Positions 35,916 to 44,734 of a stretch of 64,000 nucleotides of DNA are shown here, piece by piece. Source of the stretch: an uncultured bacterium (lineage in GTDB: Bacteria > Actinomycetota > Coriobacteriia > Coriobacteriales > Eggerthellaceae). The notes beneath the pieces are model-generated. The model ran no database searches. It was not told the DNA's origin and saw only the letters and a program-made list of their open reading frames with translations. The DNA is taken from NCBI GenBank assembly GCA_905215035.1, contig CAJMOJ010000002.1, forward strand, positions 1 through 64,000, given 5' to 3'. Made by a program: the position numbers and the translations under genes. Each line of letters starts with the position of its first letter. Positions within the stretch are counted from its first letter, which is position 1.

Positions 35916-37007
35916 TTACGAATGATCTTTAGGCGCAAAATAATGATTGGGGTTCACTAAGAAACCAAGCTTTCCCACATGATTCAGAACCCACAAAACG
36001 CCGATAGGTAAAAGATATATCACCACAAGGGCTCCCAAAATATGGGCAGGTGCATACAACATAGCTAGTGCGCCTGTTGTCTGCACACCCGCTAAGGACA
36101 GAATATAAAACCAGCTCTTCATAAACATTGGATGCAACAACCAGATTGCTTTGGTATACCCATCGATAAACTTATAAAAGCCAATTTGTGACCCATCGCC
36201 AAATTGACCTCCAAAAATAACAGTAAACCAAAAAAGGCCAGTTGCCGTAAGTATCGCCGAGAGCACCGGTGCTGGAGTGCTGAATGCAAAAAGGATCACA
36301 CTTAAGATAAGCCACCCTATTGAGATCAGGGCCACATTTGCCGGTTTAGCGCTCGCTCTAAATAGCATGCGCGTCTTATCTTCTGCCTGCCACGCAAGTG
36401 CCATTCCAGCTATAAACCAAATCCATGATCCGCAAAAGTTTTGAACCACATAAGGCAACGCAGAAAAGCTGGCTGCTGTCGAAGGATGAAGCGCAAAGAT
36501 GATCGCAAGTACTTTAACAATTACCGCTGCAATCAAAAACCCTAAAGCACGTTTGCGCGTTACAAACGTAGGAGTCAGCGCATACATCACCAAAGCAACT
36601 AGGAAGAATCCAACAGGGATCACAGGGTCAACAAAGGTGGTGTACAGAAGATTTTCTAAACTAAACGATGGGTTTGTGCCTACCCAGCTATTCACCAAAA
36701 GCGTAAAAAACGTTATGAACACAAGCGGCACCAGCATATATACCACTTGATACTTCATACTATGGCACCAATCTACCAGGTTTTGTACGCGCCATTGTTT
36801 CTGGAATAGATATCCATAGCCGAAATAGAAAATGGGCAGCTGAAATACAAAGAAGCATGATTCAGCCCAATGATAGACAACATCGCCTGGTAAACAACCA
36901 AACTCCACCATGGCTTTGCAGAATCCCCCCAACGCAATCAAAAGCGATGCGGTTGATTCCATATTGAAGATCCATGTATTGGGTATGTTCTTTTGCTCTA
37001 TCGGCAT
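35916..37007 (-). CDS. acyltransferase family 3 membrane protein
   Basis: 363 residues with about ten hydrophobic helices. The N-terminal MESTASLLIALGGFCKAMVEFG and the paired aromatic helices near FFVFQLPIFYFGYGYL fit the AT3/OafA-like group, as in the N-terminal half of Ser/Ala racemases. The expected early His is replaced in part by YHWAESCFF near residue 46, so activity is uncertain. Such proteins acetylate surface sugars or peptidoglycan. No ribosome binding site stands out. It lies in the accessory region with no related neighbour. Confidence 0.7.
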   Translation of the reverse strand: MPIEQKNIPNTWIFNMESTASLLIALGGFCKAMVEFGCLPGDVVYHWAESCFFVFQLPIFYFGYGYLFQKQWRVQNLVDWCHSMKYQVVYMLVPLVFITFFTLLVNSWVGTNPSFSLENLLYTTFVDPVIPVGFFLVALVMYALTPTFVTRKRALGFLIAAVIVKVLAIIFALHPSTAASFSALPYVVQNFCGSWIWFIAGMALAWQAEDKTRMLFRASAKPANVALISIGWLILSVILFAFSTPAPVLSAILTATGLFWFTVIFGGQFGDGSQIGFYKFIDGYTKAIWLLHPMFMKSWFYILSLAGVQTTGALAMLYAPAHILGALVVIYLLPIGVLWVLNHVGKLGFLVNPNHYFAPKDHS

Positions 37008-37192
37008 GTTTGTCTACTCTGCCATAAACGCCTTAGGCTTACGCTTTTCCTTGGACTTGCATTTTGCTTCGTAGTCCTATCATAGGCTTACAGGAGGTAG
37101 ATCAACTGCTGTTTTGGCTGATGTTGTCGATGTGACACCAACTAGAAGCTAATGCAATCTCATCCCAATTTCAATTTCAAAAGACAAAAATC

Positions 37193-38146
37193 CTATTCTG
37201 TAAGGAAATTCATGACGAGCGAGGTCATGATGTCTTTTTCTTTAGGCTTTGATTCGGCAATCATGATGGTTGTTGCTACAAGAGCGCTGTCGCTCACAGC
37301 CTTTTGTCCACCTTTGTAGAGCAGCCCATTTTTTTCCAAGAAGTAGAGGAATATGGTCGCTGCAATTCGCTTGTTTCCATCGTGGAACGAGTGGTTCTTT
37401 ACAATGAGATAGAGGAGGTTCGCCGCTTTCTCCTGAACGGACGAATAAAGCTCCTCGCCTCCGAATGACTGATAGATTGTTGCGATACTACTCTTGAATG
37501 AATCATCTTTCTCAACACCAAAAAGATCACTCTCGTCATTAAATCTGAGAGTTTTAATTAGCTCCATGCACTCGTCATAATTAAGAACATAAACAGTATT
37601 GGTTCCGGTCCGCTTCGCGATACGCTGATGATCGTAGTCATCAAGAAGATCAAGAGCCGATGCATAACTCTTCACCACTTCAAGTACTTGACTCGTATCT
37701 AGCTCGTCAGAAACACGCTCAAGAAGTCCCACAGTCTGCGCAAGTTGTTGAAGTCGATATTCATTTTCAGCACGCCCCTTGATGATGTACTTGCGAAGCA
37801 CATCTGTTGCCCAGCGTCTGAACTCAATACCGCGCTGAGATTTAACACGGTACCCAACTGAAATAATCATATCGAGACTGTAGTGTTCAACCTGGTAAGT
37901 TTTCCCATCGGCAGCAGTTGTCGCAAATTTTGCGACAACTGAATCAGAAGACCCATCAAGTTCTTCTTTTAAGGCATTAGAAATATGTTTGCCGATAGTT
38001 TTAACGTCACGATCAAACAATATCGCCATCTGCTTGCGATTAAGCCACACTTCGTCCCTGTTTGCATCAACCGTGACATCAAGCTCAACTGTTCCATCAG
38101 CCGACTCAAACAAAACAATATGAGTGTTGCTAGCGATTTCGGACAT
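37193..38146 (-). CDS. RhuM-family protein with C-terminal Doc/Fic domain
   Basis: 317 residues. The N-terminal 145 residues are RhuM-like (VWLNRKQMAILFDRDVKTIGKHI, LDMIISVGYRVKSQRG, IEFRRWATDVLRKYIIKG), a winged or KilA-N-like DNA-binding region known from pathogenicity islands. The C-terminal part has a Doc-type motif HSFHDGNKR from His252. Doc/Fic enzymes phosphorylate or AMPylate targets; Doc acts on EF-Tu. No antitoxin with an inhibitory helix is adjacent, so it may be self-contained or a regulator. GGAG precedes the ATG. Confidence 0.85.
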   Translation of the reverse strand: MSEIASNTHIVLFESADGTVELDVTVDANRDEVWLNRKQMAILFDRDVKTIGKHISNALKEELDGSSDSVVAKFATTAADGKTYQVEHYSLDMIISVGYRVKSQRGIEFRRWATDVLRKYIIKGRAENEYRLQQLAQTVGLLERVSDELDTSQVLEVVKSYASALDLLDDYDHQRIAKRTGTNTVYVLNYDECMELIKTLRFNDESDLFGVEKDDSFKSSIATIYQSFGGEELYSSVQEKAANLLYLIVKNHSFHDGNKRIAATIFLYFLEKNGLLYKGGQKAVSDSALVATTIMIAESKPKEKDIMTSLVMNFLTE

Positions 38147-38320
38147 CTTTACTCCATCTTTTCTGCTTATAGCTCTATCTTCTATCCGTATTAACTCGCT
38201 GATTTCATTATCAATACTAGTTTTTGACCTTGTAGTCTAAAACCTGCACTACGAATCCAACCAAAACGAGCCCTCAAATTAGTTCCAGTCCAACAGGCCG
38301 TCCTGTTAATCCCAAAATAC

Positions 38321-38352
38321 AAAAACAGGTCAGACACAATTGCCTGACCTGT
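38321..38352 (-). terminator. intrinsic terminator of tRNA-fMet
   Basis: On the minus strand ACAGGTCAG pairs with CTGACCTGT across a 14-base region and is followed by TTTTTG. It lies nine bases after the tRNA 3' end. Confidence 0.85.
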
Positions 38353-38360
38353 AGAAAATT

Positions 38361-38437
<77 letters not shown>

Positions 38438-38579
38438 CTATGTAGTTGCTGATCAACAGCAATAGCCATAATAACACGCCACCGGGCGTTTGCAAACCCT
38501 AAAATCTCTAAAGCACACTAAAGAACGTTTTTGGTGCGTTAAAGTACATTAAAACACCTAAGAATGCCGCTTGCCTCAG

Positions 38580-39989
38580 CTAAACAAAGGCTGCTAGCCC
38601 TAGCGCAATAAACATAATCAAGAAACCTCCAACTGCTACGCTGAACCCAATGATTAGACGCTTTGTAATGGTGTAGCGTTTTAATTGAGGAACAAGTGGC
38701 GTGAGAGGGCCAACATCAAATAGTAGCAAAGCGATACCAACAAACATAATCCCCAACCCAGTAGACGCTACTCCTAAATTGAGGGCAGGAATATTTACTT
38801 GGGATTCAGAAGGATGCACCGCGCTAAATATACATCCATAAATGAATAGCACTAAAGTAAGGAAGATCACAACATCCCATATAACCCCAATGATGATTCG
38901 ACCCGGCGCTAGCTGCTTGCCATCCCCTGAGATCGACGTAGTTGACGGAGTCGATGTGTCCGATGGGACAGATGTGTCCAATGAGGCTGATGCGCACGAT
39001 GGGGTCGATGTACCCGATGGAGCTGATGTAGCCGACGCAGATGAGGACTCTTTTGCCATCACAGAAAGCGCTTTCATAAATGCCGCTTTAAGTTCTCCGA
39101 CCGATTGATAACGCTGCTGCGGATCAAAAGCCGATGCTTTTCTGATCACCTGTGCAAGCACAGGATTAGCAGCGCTCAAGAATACATCACGTTTCTCTTG
39201 CGAACTAAAAGAGGCCTGCGGCGTTGCACCCGTCAACATGAAATAGAGCACCGCGCCTAGTGCATAGACATCAGAACGAACGTCTGTCTGTCCAAATCCA
39301 AATTGCTCAGGCGGTGCATAAGATCGTGTACCGAGCGCATGCGTATCGCAATCAGACTCTTCATTAAATAGCCGTGCGATCCCAAAATCAAGCAAACAAA
39401 CCTGCGGATCCATAATTTCATCAGCTGACCCATCGGCAAGAATCATAATATTGCTCGGCTTGATATCCCTATGGATCAACTCAGGTTCAAATGCAGCATG
39501 TAACTGCATTACCGCGTCGCAGAGTTTAGGAAAGAGCAGTTGCGTTGTTTGCTCCCCTGCCCCATACTGCGCAACCCACCTGTCAAGTGTCACGCCTTCA
39601 AGATATTCCAAAATAACAACTTGATAGCCGGGAATATCGTAACATTCCAAAACACGAGGAGCGCATTCGAGTACACGTCCCTGCTTATAAGCAAGATACA
39701 GTAATTCGTATGCGCTTCCTGCATTGGTTTGATTGGCTATTTGTTTGCGAATAAACTGTTTAGGCTCATTTAGATCGTTGGAGCCATTTGTTTTGTCGGA
39801 GTTATTTGACTCACGAGATCCCTTGGACCTGTTTGAGTCACTGGACTCATTTAGCCCATTGGGTTCATATACAACCAACTCGGTTGTTTCAAATTCGGAA
39901 CTCTTTAAGGTTTTAACGACGTGATAACACGCATCATGTTCAAGATTGGCTAAACACGTTTGTAAATCAGGAGAAGTCATAGACCTCAT
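38580..39989 (-). CDS. membrane-anchored Ser/Thr protein kinase
   Basis: 469 residues. The kinase domain (about 15-305) has Lys in FIRKQI, the catalytic loop HRDIKPSN (173-180) and DFG at 201-203, followed by GTRSYAPPEQ. The glycine-rich loop is not standard. A 35-residue Asn/Ser/Asp/Lys-rich insertion lies between strands 2 and 3 (about 45-80). After the kinase comes a Ser/Thr/Ala/Pro linker made of 18-bp repeats and three membrane helices. Such Hanks kinases in Gram-positives phosphorylate cell-cycle or regulatory proteins. It is last of a three-gene set with the HTH and DUF4352 proteins, 17 bases from the HTH gene. Confidence 0.88.
   Translation of the reverse strand: MRSMTSPDLQTCLANLEHDACYHVVKTLKSSEFETTELVVYEPNGLNESSDSNRSKGSRESNNSDKTNGSNDLNEPKQFIRKQIANQTNAGSAYELLYLAYKQGRVLECAPRVLECYDIPGYQVVILEYLEGVTLDRWVAQYGAGEQTTQLLFPKLCDAVMQLHAAFEPELIHRDIKPSNIMILADGSADEIMDPQVCLLDFGIARLFNEESDCDTHALGTRSYAPPEQFGFGQTDVRSDVYALGAVLYFMLTGATPQASFSSQEKRDVFLSAANPVLAQVIRKASAFDPQQRYQSVGELKAAFMKALSVMAKESSSASATSAPSGTSTPSCASASLDTSVPSDTSTPSTTSISGDGKQLAPGRIIIGVIWDVVIFLTLVLFIYGCIFSAVHPSESQVNIPALNLGVASTGLGIMFVGIALLLFDVGPLTPLVPQLKRYTITKRLIIGFSVAVGGFLIMFIALGLAAFV
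38950..39039 (-). repeat. 18-bp x5 in-frame tandem repeat in the kinase linker
   Basis: Five adjacent 18-base units (consensus GYYGATGTRYCCGATGGR read on the plus strand), each coding a hexapeptide rich in Ser, Thr and Pro in the linker after the kinase domain. Confidence 0.85.
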
Positions 39990-40006
39990 ACTAGCAGACC
40001 ATCACA

Positions 40007-40549
40007 CTAGCAGATCGTCTCTTCTTTGAAACGGTAAAGCTCGCATTCTACTTCCGCCAATGAATAGCCCTTATCAAGACAGAAAATAATGATAGCATCA
40101 CGTCTATCTTTAGGATAAAGCTCGTTTGTATGTGCAGCTTGCAACAAGCGATTTGTCTCTTGTAGCGATAGCCCCATCGCAAACGCAAGTTGAAGCATCT
40201 TATTGCGCGATCCTTGTCGCTCCCCCTTAAAGATCTGATAACCGAATGTCTCATTAAGACCCGCTGCTTTTATCACAGCAGCACGCTTAAGGCCCTTCTT
40301 TTCTAGAAGGTAGTTCAGATAATCAGCAGCCGATCGTCTTGTAATATGATGCGCATCAGTAAAAGCAGTAGGCGATGGTGAACTTAACAGCTCTGCTAAA
40401 AGTTGATCAGTAAGCGGCTCATCAGAAAAAGATGTATCAAGAGAAGCATGATGAGACGATGCACGATGAGACGTATGATTCATTGGTTGCTGTTGATCAG
40501 ATTGTGGCTCTTCCACACGATATCCTTCCTGATGAACAAAAAGTCTCAT
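40007..40549 (-). CDS. helix-turn-helix regulator of the kinase operon
   Basis: 180 residues. A disordered N-terminal 80 residues with His/Ser stretches precedes an XRE-like region (about 70-125). It has YLNYLLEKKGLKRAAVIKAAGLNETFGYQIFKGERQGSRNKMLQ-type features, and then helices ending in a charged tail. This family is often next to Ser/Thr kinase genes in anaerobic Gram-positives (memory, moderate). The start is unsure: the ATG at 40549 lacks a ribosome binding site, while a GTG at 40516 has AGGAAGGA upstream. It lies six bases after the DUF4352 gene, so one operon is likely. Confidence 0.75.
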   Translation of the reverse strand: MRLFVHQEGYRVEEPQSDQQQPMNHTSHRASSHHASLDTSFSDEPLTDQLLAELLSSPSPTAFTDAHHITRRSAADYLNYLLEKKGLKRAAVIKAAGLNETFGYQIFKGERQGSRNKMLQLAFAMGLSLQETNRLLQAAHTNELYPKDRRDAIIIFCLDKGYSLAEVECELYRFKEETIC

Positions 40550-40555
40550 TTGCTG

Positions 40556-41269
40556 TTATGACAATACCCATGATGCCGTTGGCTTATCCGAAATCATACT
40601 TGCATAATAGAGTGCTTTGGCAATATCGCCCTCAAAGTAAACATCGCCCGTAACCGTTCCGCCTGCAGCAAGAGTTCCCGAACCAAGCTCGTTATTGCTG
40701 TCTGAATAGAAAGTCATAGAGCGCTGAACACCATTTGCATCCTCAGCCTTCCAATCATACGTATTAAATGAAGCCTCTTTTGATCCATTGTTAGTATACG
40801 TTACCGTTATGCCCGTAATAGAATCGCCATTATAGTTCTTAAGCCCCGTCTGAACTGCTTGGACACTAATATCAAGCCCGTCCTCTGTAGTAATGGAAGT
40901 TCCTACAGCCAAATCAGTAGTAGCGACATCTCCCGATGCGTTTTCTGATGAAACACTTGCCGATGGGCCATTAACTGCCGAGTCAACTGCGGCACTATAC
41001 ATGCTTTGGGTAGCCAGCACAATAACAATCGAAATCACATTAAGCACGATTCCAGCAACAGCAATGCCCTTGCCCTTTTTCTTCCCTTTTCGGATCCCAA
41101 CAAATCCAACAATCGCAAAAATTAGACCAAGCGCGGCAAGGAAGAACGCACCGTTATTAATAATGGGAAGGAATGATGTCAAGATTGCCAGAATACCAAG
41201 CACAAGAGCAGCAATTGCCATACCCGATGTTGATTGCGACTCAGTAGTCTGCTGCATAGGTTGATCCAT
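40556..41269 (-). CDS. DUF4190/DUF4352-type membrane protein
   Basis: 237 residues. A hydrophobic N-terminal half with three helices and a GKKKGKG basic loop (about 18-90) resembles DUF4190. The C-terminal part is a DUF4352-like immunoglobulin fold with ITGITVTYTNNGSKEASFN and GTVTGDVYFEG strands, which should face outside. It could be the sensor or substrate for the kinase encoded downstream; this is inferred from position only. GAGAGGAA lies upstream of the ATG, and palindromic hairpins (41311-41324, 41399-41413) lie in the promoter region. Confidence 0.75.
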   Translation of the reverse strand: MDQPMQQTTESQSTSGMAIAALVLGILAILTSFLPIINNGAFFLAALGLIFAIVGFVGIRKGKKKGKGIAVAGIVLNVISIVIVLATQSMYSAAVDSAVNGPSASVSSENASGDVATTDLAVGTSITTEDGLDISVQAVQTGLKNYNGDSITGITVTYTNNGSKEASFNTYDWKAEDANGVQRSMTFYSDSNNELGSGTLAAGGTVTGDVYFEGDIAKALYYASMISDKPTASWVLS

Positions 41270-41310
41270 AGATGTTCCTCTCGTTTAAAAGATGATCCAT
41301 CAGAACAAAC

Positions 41311-41413
41311 GGCATGCAGATGCCTGCACACCGTCTCCAATGTACTCACCGTTCTTTCAATACATCATGTATGGTAGAGGTACACCCACTCAAAAACATT
41401 AGCTGACAGCTAA
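41311..41413. promoter_or_regulatory. small palindromes in the kinase operon / hicB spacer
   Basis: GGCAT-GCAG-ATGCC at 41311-41324 and TTAGCT-GAC-AGCTAA at 41399-41413. They lie between hicB (stop) and the DUF4352 start, so they could be operator, terminator or both. No strong T-run follows. Confidence 0.4.
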
Positions 41414-41481
41414 GAGAGCGCCTAAGATTATTACTGAATTATCTGCATTAATAGCGTTTATAGTCAGCCTTCATCACATTT

Positions 41482-41889
41482 TCAGCTCTTGATTTTAAGC
41501 TCTTCTTTGAGTGCTTTTTGAAGGGTTTGAGAAAAATTAATTCCATACTCCATCGCTCTTGCATTGAGCCACGCAGGGATGGTTACTGTTCTATTAACTG
41601 CTTTATTTGATTCGGCCTGACGCACTGATGGCATATATACATCAATGAGAACTGTCTGCTCATTGGATTCCACGGCAACATCAACAAGGGGCGTAGGACA
41701 CGGAATTTCTGCGCCATCTTCTTCCAATCCAAACAAAACACAACCAAGTAACTCTCGAGCCGACAAAAGTGCATCATCTTCACTGATGCCACTTGTCGCC
41801 ACCTCTAAATCAGGAAAAGTGACCGCGATCTCACAACCAGGCTCATACGTAAATATTGCTGGATAAAAATACCTATCATTCTTTTTCAT
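41482..41889 (-). CDS. hicB: HicB-family antitoxin
   Basis: 135 residues from the ATG with GGAG upstream; the adjacent upstream ATG at 41892 and an open frame to 41928 are alternatives. The partial RNase H-like fold typical of HicB is seen in YPAIFTYEPGCEIAVTFPDLEVATSG, followed by DALLSARELLG. The C-terminal end (VTIPAWLNARAMEYGINFSQTLQKALKEEL) is a ribbon-helix-helix DNA-binding region. HicB binds HicA and represses the operon. It lies 31 bases after hicA, in the usual HicAB order. Confidence 0.93.
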   Translation of the reverse strand: MKKNDRYFYPAIFTYEPGCEIAVTFPDLEVATSGISEDDALLSARELLGCVLFGLEEDGAEIPCPTPLVDVAVESNEQTVLIDVYMPSVRQAESNKAVNRTVTIPAWLNARAMEYGINFSQTLQKALKEELKIKS

Positions 41890-41920
41890 CATGTCTCCAC
41901 TCGTTTGACTCAAAAAGAAA

Positions 41921-42118
41921 TCATTCAAAATAAATCCCTGCCTGTCGTTCGATACTTTTCAATGTTTTAGGCGGGATATCCTTGTCAGGATGCTTAATTG
42001 TGACTCGTCCCTTTTTATAAGGATGTTTAAATTGATGATGACTCCCTACAACATTTACCTCATACCACCCATAAAACTTCAGAATTCGTATAACCTCTCT
42101 CGAGCTATAACTCTTCAT
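41921..42118 (-). CDS. hicA: HicA-family mRNA interferase toxin
   Basis: 65 residues. A double-stranded RNA-binding-like fold with the HicA signature GSHHQFKHP (catalytic His27 or His28) and KHPDKDIPPKTLKSI. HicA cleaves mRNA and tmRNA until bound by HicB. The ATG at 42118 has GAAGGGG upstream; the frame is open to 42199 but the longer form would run through the operator. The toxin appears intact. Confidence 0.93.
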   Translation of the reverse strand: MKSYSSREVIRILKFYGWYEVNVVGSHHQFKHPYKKGRVTIKHPDKDIPPKTLKSIERQAGIYFE

Positions 42119-42139
42119 TAGATCCCCTTCTTTATTAGT

Positions 42140-42165
42140 GTAACACATATTAAAATATGTGTTAC
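42140..42165 (-). promoter_or_regulatory. hicAB operator palindrome 1
   Basis: A perfect 12-base inverted repeat: GTAACACATATT and AATATGTGTTAC with a two-base centre. It starts 21 bases upstream of the hicA ATG. This is the size and place expected for HicB binding. Confidence 0.7.
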
Positions 42166-42194
42166 CGAGTCGAAACGATGACCATTTCGACTCG
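42166..42194 (-). promoter_or_regulatory. hicAB operator palindrome 2 or promoter hairpin
   Basis: A perfect 10-base inverted repeat: CGAGTCGAAA (42166-42175) and TTTCGACTCG (42185-42194), directly abutting palindrome 1. It may be a second operator or a hairpin in the leader. Confidence 0.6.
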
Positions 42195-42349
42195 ATCATA
42201 GAAGGCGAATCTTAATTACGTCTTATAAAGGCCTTATATCCATCTTTATCGCAACTACGATACTCTGGACAGATACGCTATTCTCGCTGCTGGCTTAACA
42301 CTGCGATACACAATTAAAGAAAATAACTTGAAAATGAGAGGGCGTAGTA

Positions 42350-43597
42350 TTAGTCAAGGTAGTCACGATCAATCATGACGTTATAACTAAACTGAGGATA
42401 TGCTTCTTTCATCTTTTGAACGATCTCATTGCTAATGGCGCTATCATCTTCATTAAAATCAATCACCAAATCAAAGTTCACAACGTTAGCATCCGCATCA
42501 ACGTAAAATCCATGAGTTTCCAAAATGCTCGGATGCTGAATGACCAATTTTTGAAGCATAGCATGAACAGGAGCGTACTTTCCCGTTGTATTGGTTGCAT
42601 AAATGCCTAACGTGATAATGATGCCAAATCTCTTATAGACATCTTCAGAAATTTGGCGCGTTAATTCAGAAATCATACACGCACTCATACTGTCTTCCAC
42701 CTCAATATGAGCACTGCCAATAATCTCATTAGGACCAAAGTTGTCTAACATTAAATCATAAGCACCCAAAACCCCATCATATGAAGTTATAAACTTCTTA
42801 AGTGCGCGTCCTAGCTCGTCATCACCGCGCTCTCCAATAATAGGACTCACAGCATCTTTGAGTACATCAAAGCCAGCTTTAAAAACAAACAGGGAAATAA
42901 TAATGCCCACAATACCGTCAATATTAATGTTGAACCACAATGCCGCGAGCGCCGCTACAAGCGTACCACCGGTCAAAATAGCGTCATAATTAGAATCAAC
43001 ACCAGAACCATACAGAGCACCCGAGTCGTATTCCCTGCCCTTGCGCGTAAGATAGAGACCAATAAAAATCTTGGCGATAATTGAAGCAATAATGACGATG
43101 AGGGTAATTGTTCCATAATCCGTAACGGCAGGGTGAATCACCTTATCAATAGACTCACGCATTGACATCACAGCAGCCGCCAAAATAATGAGCGCAATGA
43201 CAAGAGATGTCATATACTCAACACGCCCATATCCAAACGGGTGTTTTCGATCCGCTCTTCGTCCTGCAAGCTTGGTGCCAATGATGGTAATAACCGAAGA
43301 AAGGACATCAGTTGCATTGTTAACAGCATCCAAAATAATAGCGATTGAATTTGCTGCAAATCCAACAATGCTTTTAAAGATGACCAAAATCACATTGCCA
43401 ACAATACCTACGTAGCTTGCACGAACAATGCCCTGTTCACGCACTTTCTGGTCGTACGGAGAAGCGCTTGCATGTTTGACCGCCTGGTGTTTTCGCGCAA
43501 CAAAATCTGCCAGTTTATCGGGCAAATCAACCATATAGTCATGCGTATGACTATGTTCCTTATGGCCCTTGTTGTTGTCCGTATTCTGTCTACACAT
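42350..43597 (-). CDS. CDF family metal exporter, probably manganese type
   Basis: 415 residues from the ATG at 43597; a GTG three codons earlier is possible. A His-rich N-terminus (HKEHSHTH) precedes six helices and a C-terminal cytoplasmic metal-binding domain. In zinc exporters of this family helices 2 and 5 carry HxxxD or DxxxD. Here helix 2 has NNATD (NxxxD) and helix 5 has DSNYD (DxxxD), the pair usually linked to Mn2+ export. RKHPFGYGR is the conserved loop. It probably exports Mn2+ (or Fe2+) by H+ antiport, countering uptake. No regulator adjacent. Confidence 0.85.
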   Translation of the reverse strand: MCRQNTDNNKGHKEHSHTHDYMVDLPDKLADFVARKHQAVKHASASPYDQKVREQGIVRASYVGIVGNVILVIFKSIVGFAANSIAIILDAVNNATDVLSSVITIIGTKLAGRRADRKHPFGYGRVEYMTSLVIALIILAAAVMSMRESIDKVIHPAVTDYGTITLIVIIASIIAKIFIGLYLTRKGREYDSGALYGSGVDSNYDAILTGGTLVAALAALWFNINIDGIVGIIISLFVFKAGFDVLKDAVSPIIGERGDDELGRALKKFITSYDGVLGAYDLMLDNFGPNEIIGSAHIEVEDSMSACMISELTRQISEDVYKRFGIIITLGIYATNTTGKYAPVHAMLQKLVIQHPSILETHGFYVDADANVVNFDLVIDFNEDDSAISNEIVQKMKEAYPQFSYNVMIDRDYLD

Positions 43598-43759
43598 AGC
43601 ACTCACGTCCCGCTACGTCTCTTCACCTCACGATCATAAAGCGCTTTGCTCACAATAGCGCTAGAACCGATAAATAACGAGTTGATTGTAGGCAGAGCGT
43701 TGCCTATCTATTACCTTGCGATAAGGGTAAATAAAAAAGAATAGAGATGGAGGCGAGAT

Positions 43760-44662
43760 CTATGCAAGATAAGGCTCATCTGTCTCATCAATGCCTTGTA
43801 TTGCAATACCAATAAGACCAGGACCGCCATGCGTGACAAGCACAGGACAGATCTCTTCTTCGTAAAGATCAACAAAATCTGGTAGTTCTTCAGTAACGGT
43901 TGCGCAGAACTTTTTACATTCAACTTCTGCATTGCTATTTACAACAGCAATATTGTAGTGACGGAATCCCTCTACACGCTTTTTGGCGAGTGCTAACATC
44001 TTTTTAAGCGACTGCTTGCGCCCCTTTGCTTTGACTACTGGCTCAAGCGCTCCTTCAGCATTAGAAGAAATAACGGGACGAACATCCAGCATGGAACCGA
44101 ATGCATAACTTGCACTTGATAGGCGACCACCTTTATAAAGATACGTGAGCGTTTCCGTAGTGAAAAATGCTTTTGTGTTATCAATAATGCGCCCCATGCG
44201 AGCAATAATGTCTTCGAACGACAAACCCGCTTGCACTAATTTAGCAGCCGCAATGCCAATAAGGCCTGATCCCATTGCTAACGAACGAGAATCCAGCACC
44301 CGTGTTTCAAGTTCAGTAAAGCCTGTCGTAACACTGCGAAACAAATTAAACGTGCTTGAAATTGCACTCGCAATGGTAACAGCAATAACGTGCGTATAGC
44401 CATCCGCGTGAATTTGCTCGAGCGTTTTGAGCACCGAATCTGGTGTTGGCGTAGATGTTGAGGGAATCTCTTCGGGCATGCGGGCATAAATTTCCTGCGG
44501 CATGATATCCACACGATCCCGGTATGTTTCATGGGGATAATTGATCAGCAAAGGAACCACATAGATATTGCACGCCTCAACAACAGCGGCTGGAATATCA
44601 CATGCGGAATCAACCATAATAGCAATGCGTTTTGACGAAGTATGTACTGATGCGCCCGACAC
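43760..44662 (-). CDS. DegV family fatty-acid-binding protein
   Basis: 300 residues. The N-terminal IAIMVDSACDIP with the PSTSTPTPDSVLK segment is the DegV signature; a later SSTFNLFR helix matches as well. DegV/FakB proteins bind a fatty acid for the fatty-acid kinase FakA in phospholipid synthesis. No fakA is near, so this is a FakB-type candidate by family only. The GTG start has GAGGAG upstream; the first conserved strand begins at residue 11. Confidence 0.9.
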   Translation of the reverse strand: MSGASVHTSSKRIAIMVDSACDIPAAVVEACNIYVVPLLINYPHETYRDRVDIMPQEIYARMPEEIPSTSTPTPDSVLKTLEQIHADGYTHVIAVTIASAISSTFNLFRSVTTGFTELETRVLDSRSLAMGSGLIGIAAAKLVQAGLSFEDIIARMGRIIDNTKAFFTTETLTYLYKGGRLSSASYAFGSMLDVRPVISSNAEGALEPVVKAKGRKQSLKKMLALAKKRVEGFRHYNIAVVNSNAEVECKKFCATVTEELPDFVDLYEEEICPVLVTHGGPGLIGIAIQGIDETDEPYLA

Positions 44663-44734
44663 TCGTATTAACTCCTCTGATTCAAATTGCGAGGATTTAT
44701 TATACCGTGACTCATCACCATACCGTGCCTTGAT

